A stretch of DNA of 45,029 nt from Alkalihalobacterium chitinilyticum (GCF_029028005.1 NZ_JAOTPO010000028.1:1-45029), one strand, 5' to 3'; counted from the stretch's first letter, positions 26,748-35,476 are shown. Made by a program: numbers and translations. The notes: a model not told the origin generated them from the sequence alone.

Positions 26748-26809
26748 TTTACAAAAAAATGATAATATGATAAATTAAAAACATTAAATATGTTAAATAA
26801 AAATTTAAC
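26748..26809 (+). promoter_or_regulatory. betA promoter with GTTAAA-N6-TTTAAC operator
   Basis: TTTACA (26748-26753), 17 bases, TAAATT (26771-26776). A perfect inverted repeat, GTTAAATAAAAATTTAAC (26792-26809), starts about nine bases past the predicted transcription start. Further half-sites lie at 26814-26818 (TTAAC) and 26832-26837 (GTTAAA). The same palindrome at the same distance occurs at the gbsR1 promoter, so it is a likely GbsR-type repressor site. Confidence 0.6.
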
Positions 26810-26880
26810 AAAATTAACACTAAGGTGAAATGTTAAATCCACATGAATGAATTGGGGTTGATTTCCATATTACATCAACT

Positions 26881-26914
26881 ACATTTTACTCAGGTAAAGG
26901 GTAGAGTAAAATGT
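26881..26914 (+). other. Hairpin in the long betA leader
   Basis: ACATTTTACTC (26881-26891) and GAGTAAAATGT (26904-26914) form a perfect 11-bp stem with a 12-nt loop and no T-tail. It lies in the predicted ~355-nt untranslated leader of betA. A weaker stem (TAAGGG/CCCTTA) follows near 26966-26994. Confidence 0.5.
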
Positions 26915-27137
26915 CGGAACTGATATAAATTTCGCAAAATTGGATTGGTGGAGGACTTAGAGGTTAAGGGTATTATTGAATCTCAACCCTTAGGCACTAA
27001 ATGGGTTAAGTAAATTTTATTAAAAAACTATAAAACTATTAACTGTTTTTAATAACTGAAGGAAGAATTTGAGTGAATACTATTAATAAAATTTCGAACA
27101 ATTCATTCATTTCTCAACATCTAAGGAGGTACAAAAA

Positions 27138-28823
27138 ATGAATAAAACATATGACATTGTTATCATTGGTGGAGGTAGTGCGGGATCTGTACTTGGTGAC
27201 CGTCTAAGTGCAGATGGGACACGTAATGTTCTTGTACTAGAGGCAGGACGTAAGGATTTTTCATGGGATTTACTGATTCAGATGCCAGCAGCTTTACCCT
27301 TCCCAGCAGGGAAACCGATGTATGATTGGAGATACGCATCTGAACCGGAGCCGCATATGAATGGACGACGTATCAAACATGCGCGTGGAAAAGTGCTTGG
27401 AGGCTCAGGCTCAATCAACGGGATGATTTTCCAAAGAGGAAATCCATTAGATTATGAACGGTGGGGAAAAGATCCAGGGATGGAAACATGGGATTTTGCT
27501 CATTGCCTGCCGTATTTTAAGCGAATGGAAAATGCTTTAGCTGCGGATCCGAATGATGAATTGCGTGGTCATGATGGACCGCTTAAATTGGAGCGAGGTC
27601 CAGCTACGAATCCTTTATTCCAAGCTTTCTTCGACGCAGCTGTAGAGGCTGGTTACTCTAAGACACCTGATGTCAATGGCTTCAGGCAAGAGGGCTTTGC
27701 TCCATTTGATAAGCATGTGTACAAGGGTAGACGGTTTGGGCCTTCTCGTGCATATCTTCATCCGGCTATGGAACGTGAAAATCTAACTGTAATAACACGA
27801 GCTTTTGTGACAAGTATTGATTTCGACGGAACACGCGCAAACGGTGTGACATATCAACGAAACGGAAAGACTCATCAAGTCACTGCAGGTGAAGTAATAC
27901 TTTCAGGAGGTGCCATCAATACCCCTCAGTTACTTCAACTTTCAGGAGTAGGTGATGCAGATCACCTGCGCTCACTTGGCATTGAACCGGTAGTGAACCT
28001 ACCAGGTGTAGGTGAAAATCTTCAGGATCATCTTGAAGCCTATATTCAATACGCTTGTCCGTTACCGGTTTCTGAGCAGCCTAACTTAAATAAATTGAAG
28101 ATGCCATGGATTGGTTTACAATGGTTACTAGGTCGCAAAGGTCCAGCGGCAACCAACCATTTTGAGGGGGGAGGCTTTGTTCGTTCGAACGATGACGTTG
28201 AATATCCAAACTTGATGTTCCATTTCCTTCCGGTAGCTGTGCGGTATGATGGACAAAAAGCAGACACAGCTCACGGATTCCAGGTACACGTCGGACCGAT
28301 GTACTCGGATGCTAGAGGTTCATTAAAAATTCGTTCGAAAGATCCTAAAGAACATCCGAGCATGGTCTACAACTATCTTTCAACTGAACAGGACCGCCGT
28401 GAGTGGATTGAAGCGGTAAAAATCTCACGTGAAATTATGTCTCAACCCGCTATAGCACCGTATAATTCGGGAGAAATCTCACCTGGTCCTTCTGTTCGTA
28501 CAGATGAAGAGATTTTAGAATGGGTGAAGAATGATGCTGAGACTGCACTTCATCCGAGTTGCACGGCAAAGATGGGTCCAGCATCTGATCCAATGGCCGT
28601 GGTAGATCCGCTAACCATGAAGGTTCATGGGCTGGAAAATGTACGTGTGGTTGATGCGTCTGCCATGCCTTATGTAACTAACGGCAATATCCATGCACCG
28701 GTATTGATGTTAGCAGAAAAGGCAGCCGACATCATCCTTGGACGTACACCGCTAGAGCCTATTACTGCTGATTTCTACCGTCATGGAGTTCATTCACCTG
28801 AGGCAGGGACAGTAAAAGTATAG
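27138..28823 (+). CDS. betA: Choline dehydrogenase-type GMC oxidoreductase (BetA-like)
   Basis: FAD-dependent oxidase/dehydrogenase that would convert choline to betaine aldehyde, the first step of glycine betaine synthesis. 561 aa, matching BetA. The dinucleotide motif is [19 protein letters not shown] (~6-24), GMC signature 1 is [21 protein letters not shown], signature 2 is [16 protein letters not shown], and the catalytic His region is HPSCTAKMG (~475) with [17 protein letters not shown] near the end. RBS AAGGAGG. Most Bacillus species use a type III alcohol dehydrogenase (GbsB) for this step, so a BetA-type enzyme is notable. The aldehyde dehydrogenase partner is at 34007, separated by the transporter and regulators. 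Other GMC alcohol dehydrogenases are the alternative; the context favours choline. Confidence 0.85.
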   Translation: MNKTYDIVIIGGGSAGSVLGDRLSADGTRNVLVLEAGRKDFSWDLLIQMPAALPFPAGKPMYDWRYASEPEPHMNGRRIKHARGKVLGGSGSINGMIFQRGNPLDYERWGKDPGMETWDFAHCLPYFKRMENALAADPNDELRGHDGPLKLERGPATNPLFQAFFDAAVEAGYSKTPDVNGFRQEGFAPFDKHVYKGRRFGPSRAYLHPAMERENLTVITRAFVTSIDFDGTRANGVTYQRNGKTHQVTAGEVILSGGAINTPQLLQLSGVGDADHLRSLGIEPVVNLPGVGENLQDHLEAYIQYACPLPVSEQPNLNKLKMPWIGLQWLLGRKGPAATNHFEGGGFVRSNDDVEYPNLMFHFLPVAVRYDGQKADTAHGFQVHVGPMYSDARGSLKIRSKDPKEHPSMVYNYLSTEQDRREWIEAVKISREIMSQPAIAPYNSGEISPGPSVRTDEEILEWVKNDAETALHPSCTAKMGPASDPMAVVDPLTMKVHGLENVRVVDASAMPYVTNGNIHAPVLMLAEKAADIILGRTPLEPITADFYRHGVHSPEAGTVKV

Positions 28824-28910
28824 GCTAAGCAATGCTTCCACAAGAGAATCTCTATTAAATGTATATGTACTAAACGAATTTAAATATTGTTTAATTGTTT
28901 TTTAAATACA

Positions 28911-28959
28911 AAAGAAGTTAGTCTCTCCAAATAGGAGGGACCAACTTCTTTATTTTTTT
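28911..28959. terminator. Terminator between betA and gbsR1 (convergent)
   Basis: A 17-bp stem (28912-28928 with 28934-28950, two G:T pairs), followed by an eight-base AT/T-rich run. It serves betA and possibly the convergent gbsR1. Confidence 0.8.
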
Positions 28960-28976
28960 CACCTATTTTATTCGAA

Positions 28977-29528
28977 TTAACCTCGACGATCTTTAGGTAT
29001 AAACTCATAAATTTTACCACTTCTTATATTTACAACTAAGTCTTCTAACCAGTGATAGTATGTTTTAGAATCTTCTAATTGATCGTAGGATTTGTTAGCT
29101 TCTGTAACAATCTCTGGTGCACTGGCGGGATCTTTTATGACATTTGTTAAATCTTCTTGTGCTTCCTCAATTGCTTTCAAATTTGTCTTAACTTCACGTT
29201 CCCACATTTGACAATAAAATATCATAAATGAACGAAAGAAATCTTTCTCAGCAACATAAGTATGTTTCCTAGAACCTCGTGTAAAAGTTTTTTTCACCAT
29301 TCCTATTTCTTGTAGCTTACGGACACTAGTACTCATACTAGGTTTGCTCATTTCAAGCTCAGTACGCATTTCATCAAGAGTCATCTGATCTTTAAAGTAC
29401 ATCGTTGCATACAGATTAGCAACAGCTGGTGTTACACCATATAAATCCATTGTTTCTGCAATGGCACCAATGACTTTATCTTGTGCTTGTTCTATTTTCA
29501 TTCTAGAATTTTCAGTAGATTCACTCAT
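28977..29528 (-). CDS. GbsR-type (MarR superfamily) choline-responsive repressor, copy 1
   Basis: A 183-aa winged-helix regulator. The start of the DNA-binding domain reads ETMDLYGVTPAVANLYATMYF, followed by MTLDEMRTELEMSKPSMSTSVRKLQEIGMVKK (the HTH) and a wing with FTRGSRKHTYVAEKDFF. The C-terminal half (aromatic, EANKSYDQLEDSKTYYHWLEDLV) is the inducer region in GbsR. B. subtilis GbsR senses choline and represses gbsAB and opuB. It is a clear paralogue of the protein encoded at 33136-33696. A palindrome 33 bases before its start implies autoregulation. It is either monocistronic or transcribed behind the transporter operon, with a strong hairpin between. Confidence 0.87.
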   Translation of the reverse strand: MSESTENSRMKIEQAQDKVIGAIAETMDLYGVTPAVANLYATMYFKDQMTLDEMRTELEMSKPSMSTSVRKLQEIGMVKKTFTRGSRKHTYVAEKDFFRSFMIFYCQMWEREVKTNLKAIEEAQEDLTNVIKDPASAPEIVTEANKSYDQLEDSKTYYHWLEDLVVNIRSGKIYEFIPKDRRG

Positions 29529-29560
29529 ATAGCTTCTCCTTCAATTTAAAAGTAAAGCGT

Positions 29561-29621
29561 GTTAAAAATTAGTTTAACCTTCATTACAAACTTTATAATA
29601 TAGGTTCAGACTAAATGTCAA
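29561..29621 (-). promoter_or_regulatory. gbsR1 promoter with perfect GTTAAA-N6-TTTAAC operator
   Basis: On the minus strand TTGACA (complement 29616-29621) precedes TATAAA (complement 29592-29597) by 18 bases. GTTAAAAATTAGTTTAAC (29561-29578), a perfect inverted repeat, begins about seven bases past the predicted start of transcription. Confidence 0.65.
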
Positions 29622-29684
29622 TGGATAACATGTGATTATAACCAATTGGAGATAAAATATTAACTAACATTTTGATAATTTTCT

Positions 29685-29734
29685 AAACTAGAACAACGCC
29701 TGTAATTAAGAAATTACAGGCGTTGTTCTAGTTT
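29685..29734 (-). terminator. Perfect 23-bp hairpin ending the transporter operon
   Basis: 23-base arms (29685-29707 and 29712-29734) pair without mismatch around a 4-nt loop. It lies ~95 bases past the ATPase stop codon on the minus strand. The tail is only moderately T-rich (TTTAG), but the stability favours a terminator. A related half-site pair, GTTAAC/TTAAC, lies next to it at 29761-29777. Confidence 0.65.
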
Positions 29735-29828
29735 AACTTAACATAACTTCGTTTTGAGGTGTTAACATTTTTTTAACAACTGATTGTCTTTTATAAGTTA
29801 CATTGAGTTTGAAATTTTATTATCCCTA

Positions 29829-31001
29829 TTAAACTAGAGCAGATAACACGGAAACTCGGGATATAATTCCTTCAAAACGGTTTTCATCGTCAACTACAGC
29901 AATAGGGTATTTTGATTGAGTTGCTTTAGGAATTAGTTCTTGTAAATAAGTTTCTGTATTAGTTGTAAAATAGTCTTCGATGAGAATATCTTTTATTAAT
30001 TTATTTTCCTTAATCGCTTTAATGGTATCATCGATCGTAATCAGTCCTTGGAGTTTACGAGAATTATCAAGAACAAATACACTGGATATACCATTTGTAC
30101 GCATTTCGTTTACAGCTGCTTTGAGTCCTTCCTTTAGATACACGACAGCGTTTGTTTTAAACATTACATGCTGTGCCTGTAAAACCTTGGAACGGTCAAT
30201 ATCTTTTACGAAATCTTTAATGTACTCACTCTTTGGCTTCTCAATGATTTCTTCGGGGGTACCGATTTGTTCCATTTGTCCATCTTTCATTACGGCAACG
30301 CGGTCTCCAATTTTAAACGCTTCATTAATATCATGCGTAATAAAAATAATCGTTTTCTTTAATTTTGATTGGAGCTCCATCAATTCTAACTGCATATCTC
30401 TTTTAATAAGAGGATCTAAGGCACTAAATGGTTCATCCATTAAAAGAATGTCTGGTTCAGTAGCTAGTGCTCTTGCTAACCCTACGCGTTGCTGCATTCC
30501 TCCACTTAACTCATGGGGCATTTTATCTTCCCATCCTGCTAGACCTACATTAACCAGAGCTTGTTTTGCCTTCTTCAATCTGTCTTCTTTACTTATGTTC
30601 TTGATCTCTAAACCATATTCCACATTATCAATCACATTACGGTGACTAAATAACCCAAAGTGCTGAAATACCATGGCTATTTTGGATTGTCTAAACTCCC
30701 TTAACTTCTGTTTGGAGTAATCCATAATATTCTCGCCATCAACAAAAATCTTCCCATCCGTAGGCTTGTTTAATAGATTTAAACATCTTATCAAGGTTGA
30801 TTTACCACTTCCGGACAACCCCATAATAACGAAGATTTCTCCCTCATTCACGGAAAAGGAGACGTCGTTAATTCCAACAGTATGGTTTGATTCTTTTAAT
30901 ATCTGTTCTTTTGACACACCTTGTTTTAATTTCTTTATTACCGATTTCGGATTTCGTCCGAATATTTTCGTTAAATTTTCAACTTTTACCTTTTCAGTCA
31001 T
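29829..31001 (-). CDS. Glycine betaine/choline ABC transporter ATP-binding protein with CBS domains (OpuAA/ProV/ChoV family)
   Basis: ATPase subunit of a quaternary amine importer, 390 aa. ABC domain: Walker [15 protein letters not shown] (~58-71), Q-loop in [14 protein letters not shown], signature [15 protein letters not shown], Walker [15 protein letters not shown], and [21 protein letters not shown]. Two C-terminal CBS motifs follow (~280-390: [22 protein letters not shown], and [18 protein letters not shown]); in OpuA these sense ionic strength or nucleotides. The start follows AGGAG. It is the last gene of the minus-strand operon, 21 bases after the permease. The substrate (choline or betaine) is inferred from the neighbouring betA and betB. 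Confidence 0.9.
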   Translation of the reverse strand: MTEKVKVENLTKIFGRNPKSVIKKLKQGVSKEQILKESNHTVGINDVSFSVNEGEIFVIMGLSGSGKSTLIRCLNLLNKPTDGKIFVDGENIMDYSKQKLREFRQSKIAMVFQHFGLFSHRNVIDNVEYGLEIKNISKEDRLKKAKQALVNVGLAGWEDKMPHELSGGMQQRVGLARALATEPDILLMDEPFSALDPLIKRDMQLELMELQSKLKKTIIFITHDINEAFKIGDRVAVMKDGQMEQIGTPEEIIEKPKSEYIKDFVKDIDRSKVLQAQHVMFKTNAVVYLKEGLKAAVNEMRTNGISSVFVLDNSRKLQGLITIDDTIKAIKENKLIKDILIEDYFTTNTETYLQELIPKATQSKYPIAVVDDENRFEGIISRVSVLSALV

Positions 31002-31022
31002 AATCGAACTCCTACTTTCATT

Positions 31023-31874
31023 TTATTCTGGTACCTTTGAATTCTTTGCGATGCCTTGTGAAATTCGATCCATTATAATTGCTAAAATAACAATACCTAG
31101 ACCTGCTTCAAAACCTCTTGCAATATCGACTCGGTTAATGGAGATTAAAACTTCCATACCTAAACCTTGTGCACCAATCATAGAAGCAATAACTACCATT
31201 GCTAATGCCATCATTGTAGTTTGGTTTATTCCTGTCATAATTGTAGGGAGTGCTTGTGGTAATTGAACCTTTGTTAGAACCTTCCAGGGGGAAGAACCGA
31301 AAGAATATGCTGCTTCGACCATGTCTTTAGATACATGTCTAATGGCTAGGTTTGTTAATCGGATTACAGGAGGAATAGCATAGATAATAGTGGCAAACAC
31401 GGCGGGAACCTTTCCTAAACCAAATAAGATCATGGCTGGAATTAAATACACGAAACTTGGCATGGTTTGCATTGCATCTAAAATCGGTTTCATAATAGTT
31501 TCAGTTATTTTACTATAGGCCATGAGTATTCCAATTGGAATGCCAATAAGTAACGATATAAAGACAGAAGCAAGAACAATAGCTAAGGTCATCATCATGA
31601 AATCCCAATAACCAAACGAGCCCACAAGGATAAGTAAAAGTGCATAAATGATACCTGCACCAAGTGAGGTAAAACGCCATCCTAAAAGAATAATAATAAT
31701 TAAGAATGACCACCATGGCATCCATAATAAAAAGCTTTCGATGTTAACCATTATCCACAATAACGGAGCACCAATGCCATCAAAAAATGCTGAGAAATTA
31801 GTATCTAACCATTTAACAAATAGCTCAATATATTTACCTAAGCTAAACTCAAGAAATTCAGGGAAATTGTTCAT
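31023..31874 (-). CDS. Glycine betaine/choline ABC transporter permease (OpuAB/ProW/ChoW family)
   Basis: Integral membrane subunit, 283 aa. The N-terminal amphipathic part (FPEFLEFSLGKYIELFVKWLDTNF) resembles ProW/OpuAB, followed by about six to seven helices; the coupling motif is VEAAYSFGSSPWKVLTKVQLPQALP (~190-214), and the core segment AMVVIASMIGAQGLGMEVL is diagnostic for the family. The ATG at 31874 is unusual: the only good ribosome binding site (AGGAGG) is 36 bases upstream, with a hairpin in between. It lies 112 bases after the binding-protein gene and 21 before the ATPase gene. Confidence 0.9.
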   Translation of the reverse strand: MNNFPEFLEFSLGKYIELFVKWLDTNFSAFFDGIGAPLLWIMVNIESFLLWMPWWSFLIIIILLGWRFTSLGAGIIYALLLILVGSFGYWDFMMMTLAIVLASVFISLLIGIPIGILMAYSKITETIMKPILDAMQTMPSFVYLIPAMILFGLGKVPAVFATIIYAIPPVIRLTNLAIRHVSKDMVEAAYSFGSSPWKVLTKVQLPQALPTIMTGINQTTMMALAMVVIASMIGAQGLGMEVLISINRVDIARGFEAGLGIVILAIIMDRISQGIAKNSKVPE

Positions 31875-31882
31875 TTTTTATA

Positions 31883-31916
31883 GTTGCAAGGTAGAAAGAT
31901 GCAACCTGCACCTCCT
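31883..31916 (-). promoter_or_regulatory. Displaced Shine-Dalgarno and hairpin before the permease start
   Basis: AGGAGG (complement 31911-31916) lies 36 bases before the ATG at 31874. Between them GTTGCA and TGCAAC (31883-31888, 31900-31905) form a 6-bp stem that would bring the AGGAGG close to the start codon. Alternatively a TTG six bases after the AGGAGG opens an eight-codon leader peptide whose TAA ends about five bases before the permease ATG. Confidence 0.45.
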
Positions 31917-31947
31917 CAATAGAATTAATAACTCTTTGTTGTATGAG

Positions 31948-31979
31948 ATCACCTAACTAAACTTAATTAGTCAGGTGAT
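31948..31979 (-). other. Intercistronic hairpin between binding-protein and permease genes
   Basis: ATCACCTAACTA (31948-31959) pairs with TAGTCAGGTGAT (31968-31979) with one mismatch and an 8-nt loop. There is no T-run. Such stems after a binding-protein gene usually lower downstream expression or protect the upstream mRNA (inference). Confidence 0.5.
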
Positions 31980-31986
31980 TTCAAGA

Positions 31987-33021
31987 TTACTGAATTGCTG
32001 TCTTCACTTTTTCGACGACTTCTTCGTCTACCCAAGTCGTCCATAAGTCTTCATATTCACCCAGGAACCAAATAGCAACCTCTCTATCTGTTGCATCATA
32101 TTGTTCCATGTGTGCTAACAAATTACTTGTGATCTCACTGCTAGTTTCATAGTTACTTAAGAAATTAGTTACATCTGGTGTTTGTTCTGTAAATTCATTA
32201 TTCACAGCGATAGTTAATCTTTGAGATGGGAATTCTGTTCGATACCCATTTGACCATTCTTCTTCGTTATACGGCGCATCTTCTAATAGGGTAATATCAT
32301 ACAGGCCAGAAATCCAAGTCGGCTCCCAATAATACCCAACCCAAGGTTCTCCTCTTTCATACGCACGGATAAGTGAAGTATTTAATGCAGTATCAGAGCC
32401 TGGTTGAAAGTAATTAAAATACTCATCTAAACCATAATTGACCATTTTTGCCTCTAATACCGTATCTGCTGCCCAACCAGGAATTGAACCATAAATTCTT
32501 CCTTTACTCGGGTTTTCTTCATCTTCAAATATCTCCCAATATTTTGGAAGGTCATGAATAGACTTTAGGTCTGGAGCCATTGGCTCAATACCTCTTTCAG
32601 GATCTCCTTCAATCACATAGGTAGGTACATAGAGACCTTCACTTGTATCACTGAAGTTAACGGAAAGCTCTATAATATCCCCTTGATCAATTGCATCTCT
32701 GTACTGATCATAGAAATTACCAGTCCAAATTTCCATGTAAACGTCGATACTTCCATTACTAATTCCTAATAAGGAACCAGTCTCAGATCCTGGAATTACT
32801 TCTGTGTTATAGCCAAATCCATTTTCTATAATTGTACTAGCGATAGCGTTATGAATACGGATACTATCCCAACCTGCATCTGCAAACGTAATCGTTTGAT
32901 TATTGCCAGAAGCATTTGAGCCACTCTCTTCAATTCCACATGCTGCAGTAAAAATAAATAAACCTGATACTATCAATGTTAATAAAATTCTTTTAATCCT
33001 ATTTCTAATTAATAAATTCAT
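31987..33021 (-). CDS. Glycine betaine/choline ABC transporter substrate-binding lipoprotein (OpuAC family)
   Basis: Extracytoplasmic receptor, 344 aa. It begins with a lipoprotein signal (IKRILLTLIVSGLFIFTAAC) and then the OpuAC-type domain: ITFADAGWDSIRIHNAIASTII, GSETGSLLGISNGSIDVYMEIWTGN, IYGSIPGWAADTVLEAKMVNYGLDEYF, and WVGYYWEPTWISGLYDI. The many Trp/Tyr residues suit an aromatic cage for a quaternary amine. I use ATG 33021 (AGGAG eight bases upstream); the frame is open further back to 33111, near an orphan AAGGAGG. It is first in the order receptor-permease-ATPase, as in rhizobial choXWV and opposite to B. subtilis opuA. Choline is therefore a plausible ligand. Confidence 0.88.
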   Translation of the reverse strand: MNLLIRNRIKRILLTLIVSGLFIFTAACGIEESGSNASGNNQTITFADAGWDSIRIHNAIASTIIENGFGYNTEVIPGSETGSLLGISNGSIDVYMEIWTGNFYDQYRDAIDQGDIIELSVNFSDTSEGLYVPTYVIEGDPERGIEPMAPDLKSIHDLPKYWEIFEDEENPSKGRIYGSIPGWAADTVLEAKMVNYGLDEYFNYFQPGSDTALNTSLIRAYERGEPWVGYYWEPTWISGLYDITLLEDAPYNEEEWSNGYRTEFPSQRLTIAVNNEFTEQTPDVTNFLSNYETSSEITSNLLAHMEQYDATDREVAIWFLGEYEDLWTTWVDEEVVEKVKTAIQ

Positions 33022-33135
33022 AGAATAATCTCCTTTGTGTTCTTCTTTTCTGCTCGTCTCTTGTCGCAATATTAAGAAAAAACCATTGGTGATGTGGTAT
33101 TTAACTACCACCTCCTTATAAGAATGAAATTCTTT

Positions 33136-33696
33136 TTATTTTTTTTCCTCGTTTGTCTCTTCCTTCGGTAAAAATTCAAAAATATCACCTGAGCGGCAGG
33201 AATTCACAAGTCGTTCGAGCCATTTGTAGTAAACTAGTGATTCTTCAACTGAATCATAATAAGACTGTGCCGTTTCTCTAGCTTCTAAGGAGGCCTCTGG
33301 ATCTTCTATGATTTCCATAAGCAGTTTTTGTGCTTTGTAGGAAGCCTCTTCGTTTACATGGACTTCCTTTTCCCACTTCTTACAAAAGAAATGAATAAAG
33401 TTCTTAAAGAAATCTTTTTCAGCAGTATACATATCTTTTCTTGAACCTTTTTTCCAGGATTTCTGAACCATTTCATTTTCCTGCAGGTTTCGAACTGCGG
33501 TACTCATACTCGGCTTACTCATTCCCAATTCATCCTTCATTTCATCTAGTGTCATAGGATGTTGATGAAAAAACATTGCTCCATATAACCTGCCGACAGA
33601 AGGGGTTACGCCATATAAATCCATTGTCTCTGAGATAGAATTGATTACTAAATCTTTTGCATATTCTAGTTTTTCTTCTATATTTTTATCTGTCAC
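33136..33696 (-). CDS. GbsR-type (MarR superfamily) choline-responsive repressor, copy 2
   Basis: A 186-aa paralogue of the regulator at 28977-29528, with the same layout: SETMDLYGVTPSVGRLYGAMFF, HTH MTLDEMKDELGMSKPSMSTAVRNLQ, wing KGSRKDMYTAEKDFF, and a C-terminal inducer region with YYDSVEESLVYYKWLERLVNSCRSGDIFEF. I use GTG 33696, with GAAGGG 11 bases upstream; a TTG at 33705 is too close to the RBS. It lies 115 bases upstream of, and probably in one transcript with, the transporter genes. Two GbsR-type proteins in one locus recall the B. subtilis GbsR/OpcR pair, which control different operons. Confidence 0.86.
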   Translation of the reverse strand: MTDKNIEEKLEYAKDLVINSISETMDLYGVTPSVGRLYGAMFFHQHPMTLDEMKDELGMSKPSMSTAVRNLQENEMVQKSWKKGSRKDMYTAEKDFFKNFIHFFCKKWEKEVHVNEEASYKAQKLLMEIIEDPEASLEARETAQSYYDSVEESLVYYKWLERLVNSCRSGDIFEFLPKEETNEEKK

Positions 33697-33741
33697 ATTT
33701 ATCAAATCCCTTCAAGGTTAACTGTTTAATTAATTAAATTT

Positions 33742-33810
33742 GTTAAATTTATTCTGAACGTTTTTATTGTTTTATAATTACTAGCATATCGTAAATAAAA
33801 ATTATGTCAA
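33742..33810 (-). promoter_or_regulatory. gbsR2 / transporter promoter region with degenerate operator
   Basis: On the minus strand TTGACA (complement 33805-33810), 16 bases, TATGCT (complement 33783-33788). A degenerate form of the locus palindrome, GTTAAA-TTTATT-CTGAAC (33742-33759), lies downstream of the -10. More AT palindromes (TTTAATTAATTAAA near 33725-33738, GTTAAC at 33717-33722) follow towards the start codon. Confidence 0.45.
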
Positions 33811-33909
33811 ATGGAAAGGTTCAATTTGTTGTCACATTTACTTGCTTATTAAAAAACTTTCTATATTTAAGAAAGAATTGGTTTGTTTGAAAACCTCAAT
33901 AGTTTTTTA

Positions 33910-33974
33910 GTTTACAATTTTTAATTGGTTGTGATAGAGTTAAAACCATTCAAAACGTTAAATTTTTTTAAAAC
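33910..33974 (+). promoter_or_regulatory. betB promoter with two tandem GTTAAA-type 18-mers
   Basis: An extended -10, TGATAGAGT (33932-33940), with a TTTACA (33910-33915) 19 bases before it. Two adjacent 18-mers, GTTAAAACCATTCAAAAC (33939-33956) and GTTAAATTTTTTTAAAAC (33957-33974), share the GTTAAA left half with the betA and gbsR1 operators; the second starts about ten bases past the predicted transcription start. The right halves (AAAAC) are degenerate. Confidence 0.45.
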
Positions 33975-34006
33975 AAAGTTAATCTTTGTAGGGGAGGTTC
34001 AAATAA

Positions 34007-35476
34007 ATGAATGTAAAAAAGATGTTTATTAATGGGATATGGGTTGAATCTCAAACAAATGAAGTTCGAGAGATCATAAACCCATTTAATCAGGAAGTCA
34101 TTGCTAAAGTAACAGAAGGGAATGAGGTGGATACAAAGCTTGCGGTTGCTGCAGCAAGAGAAGTTTTTGATAAAGGAGAATGGTCATCTACTCCAGCAAT
34201 AGAGCGAGGGGCTGTCGTAAGGAGAATTGCTGAGTTAATAGAAAGAGATAAAGAAGAACTTGCTACATTGGAATCTTTAGATACTGGTAAGACAGTGGAG
34301 GAAAGCCGTGCGGACATGGATGATATCGCTGGAGTATTTCGCTATTATGCAGATCTTGCAGATAAAGATGGCGGAGACCTAATTGATTCTCCAATTCCTA
34401 ACTCTATTAGTAAGGTAATTCACGAACCTGTTGGAGTGTGTGGTCAAATTACACCTTGGAATTACCCATTATTACAGGCATCGTGGAAGTTGGCTCCAGC
34501 ATTAGCTACAGGTAACACACTTATTATGAAGCCAAGTGAAATAACACCTCTTACTACGATTAAAGTATTCGAATTAATGGAAGAGGCAGGAGTGCCTGCT
34601 GGAGTTGCTAACCTAGTATTAGGTGCGGGCCATACAGTTGGTGCTGAGCTTGCTAGCAACGTTGATGTTGACCTTATTTCCTTTACTGGTGGACTTGTAA
34701 CAGGAAAGAAGATTATGCAAGCCGCAAGCGTAAATGTGAAAAAGCTTGCACTTGAACTTGGGGGAAAAAACCCTAATATTATCTTTGCGGATGCTGATTT
34801 TGAGACAGCTGTTGACCAAGCATTAAACGGTGTGTTCTTCCATGCAGGACAAATTTGTTCAGCAGGTACAAGGCTGATTGTAGAAGAAAGTATTCACGAT
34901 GAGTTCGTTAACGCACTTGTTGAACGAGTGAAAAAATTTAAGCTTGGAAACGGATTTGACGAAGATACACAAATGGGCCCGCTTATTTCAGCTGAGCACC
35001 TTGAAAAAGTAGAAAAGTATGTAGAAACAGGTATTAAAGAAGGTGCTACACTAGCAGTTGGTGGTAGCCGTCCAAAAAATCCAGAACTACAAAATGGTTT
35101 TTTCTACCTACCTACTATTTTTACAGACTGTACAACAGACATGAAGGTTGTTCAAGATGAAGCCTTTGGACCTGTTATTACAGTGGAGAAATTCCGTACA
35201 GAAGATGAAGCAGTTAAGCTTGCTAATGACTCTATCTACGGGCTTGCTGGTGGGGTTTGGACAACCGATATTGTAAAAGCAGACCGCTGTGTAGCAAAAA
35301 TGCGTATGGGTACGGTTTGGATTAATGACTACAACACTTACTTCCCGCACGCACCATGGGGTGGATATAAGCAATCTGGTATTGGACGCGAACTAGGAAG
35401 AATAGGTATTGAAGAGTATACAGAAACAAAGCATATATTCCAAAACCTTAAACCTCAACCTATCAACTGGTTCTAG
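34007..35476 (+). CDS. betB: Betaine aldehyde dehydrogenase
   Basis: NAD(P)+-dependent aldehyde dehydrogenase that would oxidise betaine aldehyde to the osmoprotectant glycine betaine, the second step after BetA. 489 aa, family length. Motifs: GQITPWNYPLLQASWKLAPALATGN, KPSEITPLT, SFTGGLVTGKKIM, the general-base Glu ~250 in LELGGKNPNIIF, the nucleophile Cys ~284 in GQICSAGTRL, and the C-terminal PHAPWGGYKQSGIGRELG. The start follows GGGGAGG. It is divergent from the gbsR2-transporter operon. The sequence resembles Bacillus GbsA-type enzymes; the substrate call rests on family and context. Confidence 0.88.
   Translation: MNVKKMFINGIWVESQTNEVREIINPFNQEVIAKVTEGNEVDTKLAVAAAREVFDKGEWSSTPAIERGAVVRRIAELIERDKEELATLESLDTGKTVEESRADMDDIAGVFRYYADLADKDGGDLIDSPIPNSISKVIHEPVGVCGQITPWNYPLLQASWKLAPALATGNTLIMKPSEITPLTTIKVFELMEEAGVPAGVANLVLGAGHTVGAELASNVDVDLISFTGGLVTGKKIMQAASVNVKKLALELGGKNPNIIFADADFETAVDQALNGVFFHAGQICSAGTRLIVEESIHDEFVNALVERVKKFKLGNGFDEDTQMGPLISAEHLEKVEKYVETGIKEGATLAVGGSRPKNPELQNGFFYLPTIFTDCTTDMKVVQDEAFGPVITVEKFRTEDEAVKLANDSIYGLAGGVWTTDIVKADRCVAKMRMGTVWINDYNTYFPHAPWGGYKQSGIGRELGRIGIEEYTETKHIFQNLKPQPINWF

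Noticed and set aside
31751-31759. A perfect DnaA box (TTATCCACA) inside the permease gene
   Set aside because: It is isolated; single boxes are expected by chance in AT-rich coding DNA.
33725-33738. TTTAATTAATTAAA palindrome upstream of gbsR2
   Set aside because: Self-complementary AT sequence of this kind is common in such AT-rich leaders; not called as an independent operator.
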